This document shows, piece by piece, positions 33,501 to 47,030 of a DNA stretch of 64,000 nt; within the stretch, counting starts at the first letter, position 1; every line of letters begins with the position of its first letter. The notes beneath the pieces were generated by a model that was given only the letters and a program-made list of their open reading frames with translations, was not told the origin of the DNA and searched no databases. Origin of the DNA: Gorsachius magnificus. Taxonomy: Eukaryota > Chordata > Aves > Pelecaniformes > Ardeidae. The DNA is taken from assembly GCA_034008185.1 (NCBI GenBank), contig CM067086.1, forward strand, positions 11,656,507 through 11,720,506, read 5' to 3'. The position numbers and the translations under genes are program-made.

Positions 33501-35849
33501 AACTTCCATTGTCTTCAGTGATTATCTGAAATGAAATTCTAAACATGCAGAGGTTTGTCCATCCTTAGACATGCTATTAAATTGTTCTCAGTTCTTCTAG
33601 TTCTATCTGATTTCCTGGACTGATACCATAACAATCTGAATTGATTCCATAATTTATGGCTAGTATTATAACTAAAGAAGATTGCTTTATTTTTATTTTT
33701 AAAATTAAGGTTTAAGTATATTCCATCTTCATCTGATATTCTAAAGATTTATTATCGGCCTCTGACAAGGGAAATCATATGGATTTTTTAGAGAAATGCA
33801 ACATAAACCACATAGTTCCAGAAATACCTGTCTAGCACTTGTATTTTTTGCATTCATGTGCTAGTAATCATGGAGTTATTCAGGGGAGATTTTACTTATG
33901 AGGTAGGATGGGGCTCTTTCATGTATTCCTTGGAGTTGCTAACTGATGCTTTCAGGTCACAGATGCACAAATTACTGCTTTTGGTAGGGCTCTTGCAAAG
34001 GCAGTTTGATTTAAGTGCACAGAAAGGTGAAATTTAATCCTGTAAATAGGACTGTGTACTTCTAAAATTTGGAAATGGTTGCTTAGGGCTTACTAACTGA
34101 GAAAACCTCCTCTGAGTCCAATCGTTCATCCACGCCTTTGTAGCACAATTGCAGATCATTTTAATAATCCTCTTTTATCCTAATATCAAATATTGGACAT
34201 TGCTTCTACATTCATGGAGTCTATCAACAGTATTTAATAGTTTTGGCTGCAAGGGGTAGCAGCTGTAGATGGAGGGTTTTTTGTGGGGGAAAGTTACAGG
34301 GTCTGTTCATGTGTTATTCTGCCACATGATGTCCTCCTAACCTAGGTTAGAATCATTGAATGCATTCACTCCAGTTTTAACTGTAAAATTCTGTAACAGT
34401 CAGACATGTATTTATGTAAAAGGTATCAATCTTGTTACAGACTATTACTCTAATCAGAAGGATTTATGTAATTTTTCTCAGTTGCTGTATATTGTGAATG
34501 TCTTCTGAGTCTGAGCATTAGAAATACAGCCTTATAAATACCTGCATTAAAACCCAAAGCTTAAGAAACTTAAGCATTTTCATTTTGTTCTACCATAATG
34601 AACATAGTCCAGTTTAGTGTTATTGGTACTGCTTACTACTTTGTACAGATATTTTGTGCTAGTTGTGTATTTTTTGCACCACAGCACGATTTGAATGTTG
34701 CATACATTATGTGAGAATTGTAATTAATCTTGTTATGAATAAATTACTTTGAACAAAATTTCTAGCAGTTGTATTTGAGGTATGGTACAAGCACGGACTT
34801 CAAATCTGGATACAGCATACTACTTGTCCTTTAATTTGTGCCATGTTATTTCTTGGTTTAAGTAATTTTTTTTGTCAAAATCGAGTATACTTTATAATGC
34901 TAATGTAACATATTTTTTGTATACTTAGGACTTCATGAATGCTAGTTTTCTGCCGGTTCATAAAAGTAGAGGGACAATCTCACCTCCACCTATTCCAAAT
35001 AAAAGAAAATATTTAAACTAAAGAAGACTCTCAGCAGCTTTAAGAATTTCGGTGGCAGAGCTGAACACCTGCATCCACTGGAGGTCAGTAATGGTCTTGA
35101 TGCAGTGTGCCGTTGAGCATCGACTCCTCCCAGCTGTGTCACAGTGATTAAATCTAGTGCTTCAGAATATCAACCAAAAAAAAAGGATTAAAAAACCCCA
35201 ACCAACCTGCTTTGTTTGCAGCAGAGTCGACAGGTCTGTTTCTCTCCACGCTTTATCTGTGCATGTCTGTGTATGTTAATATATGTGCATAGTTATGTAT
35301 TTCTCACCATAAAGAAATCAACAGAGATACAAGTAAAACTTCACCTCTTTCCGCTCCTCTGATCTTTTACTATGGTAAGGATTTACATTGGGCATAAACT
35401 ATTTGTAATAACTCACATTTTACAAGGTGGCTGGATAGAGGCAAAAGGAAAATTTTCTAATAGATATCTACATCTTTGAAAGTCTATTTGCTAATCTGAT
35501 CCTGACTGTGTCCACTGATTGACACACTGAGACTTACGCCACATTGCAGGTCTTTCTTCTGATATGGAACTTAAGTTTAACCTAAACTTCAGTTTAGGAT
35601 TTTTAAATGAACCCATTCTTCAGTTAAAAAAGGAGGAAAATGGTTACATAGAATATTATTAGGGAAATGAAAATAAATGTTTTCTATGGAATACTCACTA
35701 ATTGGTCCATCCTTCTCCCCTAAATGCACCCAGTACTATTTAAAGTAATTATACTAATCATCACAGTATTTAGGCACAGATTACATTCATGAAGAAAAAT
35801 GAAAATGCTGTTCTAGCACGCCAGTGAAATCTGCTTTGACAAGTTAATC

Positions 35850-36620
35850 CAGTATTTATTTAATTAAACAATGGTAATAAAATATTTAATTGCACTTTAA
35901 GATTTCTATTTCTGTCATCCAACCAGGCAAAAAATTTAGAACTCAGTGTATGTCAAGCAATGAAAATGCCTCAAGCACATCCAATATCCCTGTGTTTTAT
36001 AGATTAATAAAAGAAAGTGAGCTGCAATGTGCACAGGTATAAATAGTTAATTATTTAATTCCCTCTCTGCTATTTGAGGCTGAAGCAAAAGGGAAATATC
36101 CCTTTCCTCCCCCAACCCAGCCCTATTTGTTTCTGAGGAATGTTAATCATCTTCCTAGTGCCAGCAGGCTACAATCACCAACTACTAATTAGTTCTAGAT
36201 AATGATATTGGTAATGAGCCTCCAGTTCCTCAGAGGCAGTAGACTGAGCTTGACTCAGATATATTCAGTTATTTATCAAGAATGTTATTGTGACAAGCAA
36301 TGTGAACAGTTTCAGCATGTTTAATGCCAAATATTTTTGTTTAATTTAATAGTATCAACACACCATTTTTTTACAGATTTTGCTGAAATAATAGCTGGTT
36401 TTAAATTAAGTTTCCATTAAAGAATGATAGTATTTGTCTCCTTGTTAGTCCAATTGTTTGATTACTCTCTTGGACATCTTTACTACTTAGGCAGTTATCC
36501 AATCACGTGAGGTAAGAACACTTAATTGGGGAAGATTTTTAAATTAACTTCCTGTTGTATTACCTTTCTGTGAGGTTGGTGTCTGGTTTAATGTCAAACA
36601 ATGATCTTACACTGCTATTT
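35850..36620. promoter_or_regulatory. candidate conserved non-coding element
   Basis: Repeat-free AT-rich DNA with many homeodomain-type TAAT/ATTA cores, SOX-like ACAATGG (near 35867) and ATTGTTTGAT motifs, and a CCAAT next to an E-box CACGTG (36504-36509). This texture is common in developmental enhancers. Conservation is inferred, not seen. Confidence 0.25.
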
Positions 36621-39600
36621 TTAAAGGGCATAAAATTATCTGGTTTATCATCAGGTGAGTATTCAACAAGTGATGTTATAATGCATTGGAGCTTTCAATT
36701 GTGAGGGGTAGAGAGAACGGTTTGGTCTCTATTCCATGTAGAGCTGTTGCTATCATTGTCAGATGTGGGGTTATTTTGTATGTTTCAAAAAGTTATCCTC
36801 AAAATACTTTTTATCATTATGGTAGAGAAAGAATACTATTATCTAGCAGATAATAACAAACATTGTGGAATGATTCAAGCTTGGAGCTGCCGTAGGGAAG
36901 CAGAAATGAGATGTTCTAGCACTTGAGGATGTCAGTTTAGTGCCACCTTTCTCCCTGGTAAGTTTACATTGGAGGAGGATTGTGTTTAATGGGTGGACAT
37001 ATGGAAAAATGCCATGCCTGTTTCCTTATAGCATTGCATGTTGAAAATAAGACTATAGAAGGTAGAAATGTAACTTACATATTTCCTGACTGACCTGTCT
37101 CTGCTACAGCCAAATGTCATAGGGCTTATTTGACCTTCAATCCCTTAAAACACCAAACCTGTGTCAGAAGGTTAACAGTGGAAGACTGTAGCATATTGAA
37201 ACATTCTGGATTTTGCATTCTTTTTGTCTTTCTGTGTCTATCTTCTTTTTATATATGTTCAGTGACTTAGAGTACAAGCCTAATTCTTATTACTGCTCCC
37301 AAAAGATTAGGCATTTAAAGGCATAATTTTTGTCAGATTCACATATTTAAATTTCAGTTCTGAAAATGGTTGCAAGAGCTTTCTGGTGGTTTGTGGAGTT
37401 CATTTTTGTTGTGCTTTTGAAATTGAAGGTTCCATAGTACAGCTAAAACTTTCTCAATTTTGAGCAGTTGAGCATTAGAAACTAATGGATTTGTTATTCT
37501 TTTGTGTAAGTGTGTGGTGAGCAGGCTTCAAGGCATAGGTAATTGTATTTATGCCATTGAGAAAGTGTGTGGTATTTTTGTATTCCATCTGTCTTGAGGA
37601 GTATCTTGAGTTTTTGTTCTAGCTTCTAGTGAAGTTTCTATTACTGATAACAACTGTAAGAATCTTTAATGAGACGCTGAGTTGCACTCTATCATATGAT
37701 CCTTCTGCATGGCCCAAGAAGTCTTGAATTATTTTCCTTACAGTAGTGCAGCTTCAACTGAATGTTGTAGAAGAGTTTCTAGCCTGCTTATTAATATGTT
37801 GTCTGAGAAAATGGAAGACATGAATTTGAGCTCCTTCATTCTGAGGAGAAAATCAAAGCAGGGCTTTTTATTTCATAGGTGACTGCTGGGCTCTTCCACG
37901 AATAATAGAAACTTCTTTTCCTTGAGTGGTGTTTTACAGGAGTAGAATAGGTGCCAGTCAGCTCTTTAAGGACTCTGTACTTTTCTTAGGGGAGGGAGAT
38001 CTGGGCTATGGATCTCTAGTGAATAAAAATGCTTTCCATCAAACCTGAAAAATATACTTGGAGATATACTGTTGTCTATAAATAAGTTTTGTGTAGACTA
38101 TATTTTGGCAATGCTACTCTTTTCCTGCTGACTTAAGTTTGTTCTATCCCTTCTTCAGCCCTGTGTAGGGCATGTGGCAACTTCTCGTAAGGTGTTGGAC
38201 TCTCATTTGAGACCAAGCACCAAAATATATATATTACAGCATCTGTATGTAAGCTTTTTATTGTATTTATCACTTTATTCTACTTAATGCTTTAATTATT
38301 CTTACTTAATGTGGAATCTTCTGCAGCTACTGTTGAATCGCTTTTATCTTTGCTACGTCATGATTTTCAGATGCTGAAACTTCAACTGATCTGTTGAAAT
38401 TGTGAGAAGATACTGAAGAGTGCTTTTAAAAAAAAAAAACCAACCACAAGAAACCAAAACAAACCCACCCCCCATAAGCCTATAGAGTTCTCTGACACAC
38501 TTATCGAAGATATACTTAATTTAAATTAAAATTTTAAAAAAGCAGAATTTATCTTTAATTTCTAACCATCTGATGACAGTGAGATTTAAATGAAGATATA
38601 ATAAATTAAGCATGAAATTGGAAGTGGTATTAATAGCGTTCTGTACTGCTGTTTGCTGTATGGGAATTCTGTGGTAAGTAGCAGAACTATAGCCCTGCAA
38701 ACATTGGTATAGAAGAATTACAACTGTTTCTAAGTGTATGAAGTATGCAGCTTTCTTTATGTCAGGTTATAATATATCCTCTGGGACAATTGCAAATGGA
38801 AAAAGCTTGGGTTTTTTTTTTTCTGCCCCTTTACTGAGAAGGAAACTAAAAGACTAGTCAGGTATTTGTATTGTTATTAATATCAGGACACATACTACTG
38901 TAATCTCTGGCATGATGGCAAATACAACTTTGTCTAAATAACAGCTCTACTTCCAAATAAAAAAAATATTCTGAATGTTGCAGCCTCATAATCAGCCCTG
39001 CTGAAGACTAAGGATATCGGCTTATATCAGTTAAAATGAAAATACAAGTTCGATGTAAGTGAGAACCCACTTTCTCATAGGATTAGGCTACATGTGTCCT
39101 TGTCCTCTGCTCACCGCCTCTATTTGACACAAAGTTTGTTTTTAAAGTATGCTTTCTTTGTATTAGGGTTGTAGAAGGCAATTTTTTTTTTTGTTCAATG
39201 TAATGGGGGACAAATCTATTCAAAGGATTATATTTCATATAACCAGATTGTCTACAGTGGGTAAAGTAGTATTTGAGGTTAACAGTATTAGTGTGGTAAT
39301 TTCTGAGTATGCACAGCTGTGAATTTTGACAATTAGGAAGAAAGCTTGAATCAGGAGCAGGTTACTTCATATCTTTTTATTTTGCATGTTCTCAAAGCTT
39401 GTTTATGAAACACAGGATACATTCCAAGTGGTGAGATGCTGGAATCTGACTAGCAACGTCCCAATTATATAACTTCTTTGTGTTTTAACTCCAGAATTTT
39501 ATTTGTCCTATCCAGTTAGTTTGTGATATTTGATTTACCATTAATTGAGCTATTTAAATACAGTACTACTGTTATGTAGTGAAAGAAGTTTAGCTCTGTT

Positions 39601-40206
39601 TAGACTGCAGATGTCATAATTTTGTTTTACTTCAAACAAATTGACATTTGTCCCACTTTCATCCAGGACAGTAAATATTCTTTGTGAAAGTTCTGGAATT
39701 GCATTGTTAAATGCTTAGTAAGAGTTTACTGTGACATAGGCAAATGGTGTTCTGTAAGCATAAGAATCATACTGCATTTAGTTTTCTGATGACGCATCGT
39801 GTCACAATTGGTGTGTCACAATTTTTTTTGCTCATGCTCTAAAGTGAAGGACTTTCTATGGAAGTACCAATGGCTTTCTACTTCCCTATCACTACTTAAT
39901 TTTTTGGAAGGCTGTACTATACTATACTGTAGCTGAAGGTTTGGTACATGCATGTAGTTTTTCAGAACAGTACTGTATAAAGTCAGTTTACTGATAAAAT
40001 CCAAAAGCACCTGTTCGATTGTGTGCTGTTCTGAGAAATTTAATTGCTGTATTTCCTCCTTCTTTCTATGGCTTGTGATTTGTATGAGCATCTTTCAGGA
40101 GAAACTTTAAGGGGGGAATAGGACTTTTCATATTCTAAAGTACAGTCAGATGTACTTCTTCCAAAAAAATAGACATAGGAAGACTGAAAGAATTTGAGGA
40201 GGAATC

Positions 40207-41932
40207 TTAGAATATCTCAAGTTGGAAGGGACCAATAAGGATTGTCAAGTCCAACTCTCTGCTCCTCCCAGGACTACCAAAAACTAAATCATAGCACTAA
40301 GTGTCATCCAGATGCTCCTTGAACTCTGACAGGCTTGGTGCCATGACCTCTTCCTGGGGAGCCTGTTCCAGTGACTGACCACCCTCTTGGTGAAGAGCCT
40401 TATCCTAATGTCCAATCTGAACTTCTCCTGATGCAGCTTCATTCCATTTCCTTGTGTGCTATCATTGGTCACCAGACAGAGGAGATCAGCATCTTCCCCT
40501 CTGCTGCCCTGCCTTGAATTTGTAGACTGTGATGAGGTCACCTCTTAGCCTTCTCTTCTGCAAACTGAACAAAGTGACCTCAGTTGTTCCTTCTAAGTCT
40601 TGCCCTTGAGACCTTTCACCATCTTGGTTGCCATCCTCCAGACACACTCTAATAGTTTGATGTCCTTATATTGAGGCACTCAAAACTGCACGCAGTAGTC
40701 GAGGTGGGGCTGCACCACAGCAGCGTCAAGTGGGACAATCGCCTCCCTGAACTGGCTAGCTATGCTGTGCTTGATGCCCCCCAGGAAACAGTTGGCTTTT
40801 TTGGCTGCCAGGGCACACTAACTCATATTCAACTTGCCATCAACCTGAACCCCCAGGTCTCTTTGTGCAGCACTGCTCTCCAGCCTCTTGTTCCCTAGTT
40901 TGTATATATCAGCAGGATAACCCATCCCAGGTGCAGAATCTGATACTTGCTCTTGTTAAATTTCATATGGTTGGTGATTGCCCAGCTTTCTAGTCTGTCC
41001 AGATCTCTCTGTAAGGCCTCTCTACCCTTGAGGAGTCTACAGCTCCTCCTAGTTTAATATTGTCACAAACTTAACTTCATGTACATTAAATTCCTGTGTC
41101 CAGATCATTTAGAAAAAGGTTAAAGAGCACTGGCCCTAAAACTGAGCCCTGGGGAACCCTGCTGGTGACTGGCTGCTAGCCTGATGTAGCCCCATTTACA
41201 TCGGTTCTTTGAGCCCAACCTGTCGGCCAATTGCTCACCCAACATATGGACTTGTCTAGCTGTATGCTGTACATCTCGTCCAGCAGGATACTGTGAGAGA
41301 CAGTATCAAAAGCTTTGCTAAACTCCAGAAAAACCCATGTATCTGCTGGCTTCCTTTGGCTGACTAGATGGGTGACCTTATCATAAAAGGGAATTAAGTT
41401 GGTTAAGCAAGACTTTCCCCTTGTGAACCTGTGTTGGCTATGACCGATGACTGCGTTGCCTCTCGAGTGTTTTTCACTAACTCCCAGAATAACCTTTTCT
41501 ATAATTTTACCAGGCACTGAAGTGAGACTGACTGGCCTCTAATTACCAAAGTCTTCCTTCTTACCCTTCTTGAAAATTAGGACAACATTTGCCAGCTTCC
41601 AGTCAACTGGGACCTCTCCAGACTCCCACAACTGTTGAAAAATAATGGAGAGGGGTCCTGCAATAACATCAGCCAGCTCTTTCAGTACTCTGGGATGAAT
41701 GCTATCAGGCCGCATGGATTTACGTGCATCCAATAGGAGCAGCAAGTATTGAACGAGTTCAGAATCAGCTGAGAGTTTATCATCCCCCCCAGTCATGGTC
41801 TTCCAACACAAGACTCTGGGGGTCCCAGGGCCTACCATCAGTGTTAAAGACAGAGGTAAAAAAGGGATTAAATGTCTCTGCTTCATCTACATCCCTGCTT
41901 ATGAGGTGACTGACCTCATCAAGTAATGGACT
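40207..41932 (-). mobile_element. CR1 LINE, 1.7-kb copy with dead reverse transcriptase
   Basis: On the minus strand, two open pieces carry recognisable CR1 reverse transcriptase: PVDWKLANVVLIFKKGKKED (in 41886-41539) and QHRFTRGKSCLTNLI plus FLEFSKAFDTVSHSILLDEM (in 41517-41176). Beyond these, the C-terminal part and 3' UTR run to about 40207 with many stops and frameshifts. The FADD catalytic box is lost; the matching place reads KFVTILN followed by a stop. The copy is 5'-truncated near 41932 next to a T9 run. It is not able to move. Confidence 0.95.
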
Positions 41933-43842
41933 TTTTTTTTGAGGAAAGAAAAGAAATGCATAATACGGAGAAATTCAAGTATGGGGATGAAATGAGAAGA
42001 CAAAAGGAGATGAGGGTGAAATAAAGCAGTTTGGTTCTACTCCCAGGGGTCACCTAACTTTCCCTTTTCTGCTTGTAAGCACATAACGCACATGGACATT
42101 TTTTCTATTTATGCCACACCAATTATCTGCTTCCTTTTATCATAGGAATACGAAGTGACTGCAGCTTACCAAGGTGACAATAAGTGTGTACTTCTTAGTG
42201 AAGAGCTGATGTTTTATTGTTTAGGCATGCCATATTGTTGTGTGTCACATGACATCACCCACAAGAGGGTTATGATGTGCTTAAATGACAAATGCATTGC
42301 TCTTTGCCAAACTCCTCATGACTTGAATTTCTACATTTGTTTAGCAAAACCCTTAATGAGGGGGATTTATATATCAAGTCCTCTGTCAGCTTCAGTTTTC
42401 TTCAGTCTGTCTGCTGTGTGAGGAATGTAGATCATGAACTTATCGGTCAGGCAAAGGCAAGAATGCTTTACAGCCTTTTAATTATTTGAAAAGAAGAAAA
42501 AAATTCTGTACATGAATATGTCCAGTGAACTTCTGAGGGTAAAGTTACCTTTGAGATCTGTGAAGTATGGCAGAGCAATGTAGTAGCAAGTACTGCATCT
42601 TGGAGGATTTTTGGTGACTTTTATTATAAAGAACTTATTTAAGTTGACTCTTAAACTTTCTTTGCTTTTTTGTTAGCTACCTAAAGGTATGAGAAACTTC
42701 TTTTTTTAACCTTTGTGTTCTAGAGAACTGTATGAACCAGACTTACAAAGCTTGCAAAAATTTGTCTTGGGTTCTTCTGTTATTTCAGGCAATGCATGAA
42801 TTTTAATAGAACTACTTAAACTGGAGCTCTGTTTATGACACTTGCATATGTTTTAGTGGGAAATTAAAAAAAGATAGCGTATCCAGGAGCATATTTTATA
42901 AATATGATAAGCCAAAGGAATGAACAGATTGCTAGTCACATGAACAAACCATTCATCCTTGTATCCAAAAACCATGATGTAACACAAAAAATTAAGATAT
43001 CCATTAGAATATTTTCTAATGATAAAAAGTAAACTATTCATGGGATTTTGAAACTGTTCATATGAATATCGCAAAAAAAAAAAAAAATCCAAAAAAATGG
43101 AAAGAACTTGAATTCCTTTAAAAAAAAAAAAGTTGAGTAGTGCAGCAATGAGGTAAAGCTTGTGCTAATACCGAAGTTGCTGAAACTTCTTTGATCCCTT
43201 TGGCAAACCAAAATGGAACAATTCTGTTTTGGAAATTGAAGTTTTGGATTTTAGTAACAATTTTCCTGTAAACATTTTCAACTTAAGTATTGTTGGGATG
43301 AGCAGATCTTTAATTTCCACTGAATTGAGCTCTGAATTCCATTTGAAAAGTTTCCACGCAGAACTAAGTTTTGATGCATAGACCAAGAAAAAAGAAGAAT
43401 TTGGTATTTTCTGGGGGGTAGTATGTTATTTTTAGCTTAATTTACAATATTTGTATTCTGCTGTTCCAGTGTAACTCATGAAAAGTATATTTCAGTGTCC
43501 TCATTTTCCCATTCTGTCTTGAGGGCATGATTTTCTTTTGTTTTTATGATATTATTTTATTGTGGCAAGAGGCTTTACGATGACAAGACTAGCCCATAAA
43601 AGCTACAATCTGATTGATCAGGGAATCTGGCTGGTGGTTTTAGTGGAGCATGACATACCTGTTAGACATAATGGTAGTATATCTGACTCAAGATATCTTG
43701 CTTTTTGTCTAAAATATAGTTACATTTCTTCCCCCTCCCCCCTCCCCAAAATAGTATTGTAAATAATTTCAACAAAGACCTTGAAGGGGTAAGGGTATGA
43801 ATGACTCTGGCTGACTGCTATTTCTGGTTTCTTCATTGTTAG

Positions 43843-43916
43843 AAAATACAAGGAAGGTGATGCCTGCCAAAAGGGCAAAACAGAATGCTCTTTTAATTGA
43901 AGCAACTGACTCTCTT
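43843..43916 (+). other. exon-like segment C (unproven)
   Basis: Acceptor cttcattgttag, 74 open nt, then a strong donor gtgagt. In the open frame (two leading bases) it reads NTRKVMPAKRAKQNALLIEA plus TDSL. Family unknown. It has the best splice sites of the exon-like segments. Confidence 0.22.
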
Positions 43917-46714
43917 GTGAGTAAACATTGTGTTTAGCCCTAGATTCCCAAATTTTATATCTGTTTTTTTAAATCCTGTGAGATAACCCCCCCTTTTATT
44001 TTCAGTTTGTTGAGTCTATTTTCCTGATAAGGAAGTAACATAACTATTTACTAACATTCCTAAATGTGGCTTAAAAACTTACTTGAGTTTATTTTGGTAT
44101 GTAAGAACCTATATTTCATCATGTTACAAATGGGAAACAGCCACTTTCTTGTAGATATTTTAGGTAAATTTCAGATCTTTTAGTGTTTGTATATGAACAT
44201 CTTGAATGGCGGATGTCACACAACATGAGATATTATACTTTTTTTAATGAGAGGCACAATAAAAATGAGTGAATTAATCCAAATTAAGACCAAGAGAGTA
44301 TAACTCAATGGTTCTCTGTAACTCTTTTTGGTATTATATCCTGAAGTTCTGTGATAGCTAGGTGACATGCTCTCAGTTAAAGACAGCTTCATACAACCTT
44401 ATTTAAAAAAATTTTGAAATGTAGTTTTAGAGTAGCTGAAATGGAGATGGATGACGTTCATTTGACAGTTTAGTCTGGAAGAATTATAAATGCTCAAGTG
44501 TACTAGTACTGCTGTCCAAGTTTATGCTATGCTATAGCACATATCATCAGAGTTGTTTTTATGGACCTCTGAAGGAAGCCAATTTTTAAAAAAATCTACT
44601 GTTCTTAAGCTCCTTCCCAGGCTTGGAAGACAACATTTAATGCTGTCTCTTCTCTTTCTCTTCTCTATCCTTTGTAAATTTTATTGGTAGTTTTCTCTTG
44701 CCTCAATCTTTATACCCTAGGAGTTGCAGAGATTGGAATTGAGTTATAAAAGAAGTCATTGCTTCACTACCCCTTTAAAAAAACCAAAACCACATCAAAA
44801 GCAAAGCAAAAAACCATGTCTTCACCTTGTCAGTCGATTGAGACCCTAAATAAATTAGCACTTTGGCAAGTGTGGCTTGCTTACCTCTTTCCTCAGAAGG
44901 TAAAATGGATTTTTTCACAGTAAGGCACTTGTGCAAATCTAGCCCTTATACATCTATTTTTCTATTAGTAACTCTTGATGTTTCACGTTGTTTTTCTCTT
45001 TCATGGCAGAATAATATGAAATGTTTTGACCTTTTTTCCTGAAATCAGCTTGTCAAAGTGAGAATCTCAGCTTTTTGATTTTTGGGAAGCATGCGTCTGT
45101 CACCAATATCTTGCATAGAGCACTAATATGGAATGTGGGAGATCTGGATTTAAATCTCTATTCTTCTTGTTTCAGAGCAGTTTATCTTGCATTACTCAGG
45201 CAAAGCATGGACTTGAATGTGGATCCCCTGTTTCAAACTATGCCATGAGGCAGGCTTATCAAACCAGACCACAGTGTGTGTTAATATATACGGATGTATG
45301 CCTCTCCTACTATGTATGTCTGTGCAAAGAATGCAGCTTAAAACAACATATTATGCTAAAATTCCATTTAATCAAAAATAGTCTGTCCATGTCCATGCGT
45401 ATAAATAGAAAATGATTAGTTAGACTTAGAAAAACTCATTAAAATTCCATTTAAAGCCATTAAGGTTAATCTGGGCATTTAAAAGGTCATTATCAAGCAA
45501 TTAGTTTGCTTTCTGTTGAATATTGGAATTTTTTTAAATGTATTTGAGAAGGGAAATTGCAGTGGAAGAAACTTTCAGACCAAGCAACAAAAATAAATAA
45601 TATTACTTGATGTCTGGTGAAAGAATCCTCCAGAAAAGCAGATACTAATTTCGAAAAGTAGGCTTTCTTTCTGATAGCCTGTTCTTTCCCCTCCTGCCTT
45701 AGCTCTACAGAAGTTATGTTTCTGTAACTTTCAGTATTTCCATTGCAGTTATATTAGAGAAGACCAAATTATTTCCTGAGTGATGAAGCGGAGAGGGGAA
45801 AAAGAAAACTCCTTGAAAGAAAATCCTTATTCAAACACTAATTACCAAAGTCCAGCATTCTGTGCTGGAATGAAAGATAATGTCTTAAGCTCACTTACTT
45901 CTCACCATCAGTCTTGCAGAGTACTATCTGTTCTGCAATGTCTGCATAGTAAAAACACCCCAAACAGTGGCTGATCTCAACTGGATTTTTTTTTTTTTGT
46001 AAAATAATTAGCAGGCATACAGTGATATTGATATTTTAATTGTATAAACCTTCAGCATTTTCATGGCAGCCAAATGAATGGGAGAGTACAGTGTCAGAGG
46101 GTCAGCCATTTCGGGGTTTCTGGAGACTCAGTCCATGTATCACATTTCAGTAGTTACTTTTTCATGCTTGGGGATAATAATAAAAAAATATTTTCACTGA
46201 TGTGTTCACAGGATAGCATAGTAATATATTCTTTTAAAATTTTTAAGAGTTTCAGTCTGAAGAAATTGCTGGAAGTCCTTGTTGTGAGATAAAGAACATT
46301 CTACCTGACACGAAATCATTGAAGCACCAACTTCTTTCTCAGATATTTTACTCATTTAATTAGTATTGTTGTGCTGCCATGATGGGTGTGAGTAAAGGCC
46401 AGTGCTCCCTCTTGATGACACTGCCTCATTGCTGTAGTTGGCAGAGGCATGTCAGTTTTCGGTTTTGAGAACCAGGTGTCTGGCTCAGCATTGTCTCTGG
46501 CCAGCCTTGGTCACTGACTGCGTTCTTTGCTTTTGTTCCAGTTATTTGCAACTTATTGTCTTTAATATTTTTAAGTGGAGGATGAAACAAGGAGCTGGAA
46601 AGTTAATTGGAAGGGGAAGGCAGACTTCTAAATTTTTAATTCTAGGGAAAGGAAATTGCTGTAGCTGTGAAAGAGGGAATCCTGTTAATAGCTTTTAACT
46701 GACATCTTGGCCAC

Positions 46715-47030
46715 TGAGATCAAATAGATGGGTAGCACTTCCCCCTCTCCCCCCCCCCCCCCCACCCTTGCCCTTCCCAAGGAGGCAAGTTATGTTTTGG
46801 AGAAGCTGTGTCTGGGAGCAGAGAGGTGTGGGCTGTCCCATGAGGGAGGATGAGCCAGGAGCGGAGTGTGACCACAGCACGGGCAGGAGAGTGCCCTTGT
46901 CGAGCACAGTGCAATCCCTTGGCAAGGTCCCTGGGCCCTTGGGTAGTGGCTGTGTGGGTGCAGGTCCCAGGTCAGGCTGGTCAGGGCATTTAAGGGCCCT
47001 TGGTGCACTCGAGGCCCTGGAGGAAGGTTT
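46715..47030. other. GC-rich patch in AT-rich DNA
   Basis: About 300 bp are clearly GC-richer than the flanks and start beside a C15 run (46749-46763). Frames of 64-88 codons are open on both strands, as expected from the composition. There is no known protein or repeat match. It could be an enhancer, an old insertion or an exon. Confidence 0.4.

Larger units (their letters stand above)
25601..40206. other. long AT-rich intergenic stretch, no proven gene
   Basis: From about 32930 to 39810 there is no open frame of 60 codons on either strand. It holds a duplicated 47-mer (29759/29956), T-rich runs (29875-29940, 31811-31825), A-rich tracts near 35175 and 38430, exon-like segment B (30540) and a candidate conserved block near 36 kb. 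Confidence 0.55.
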
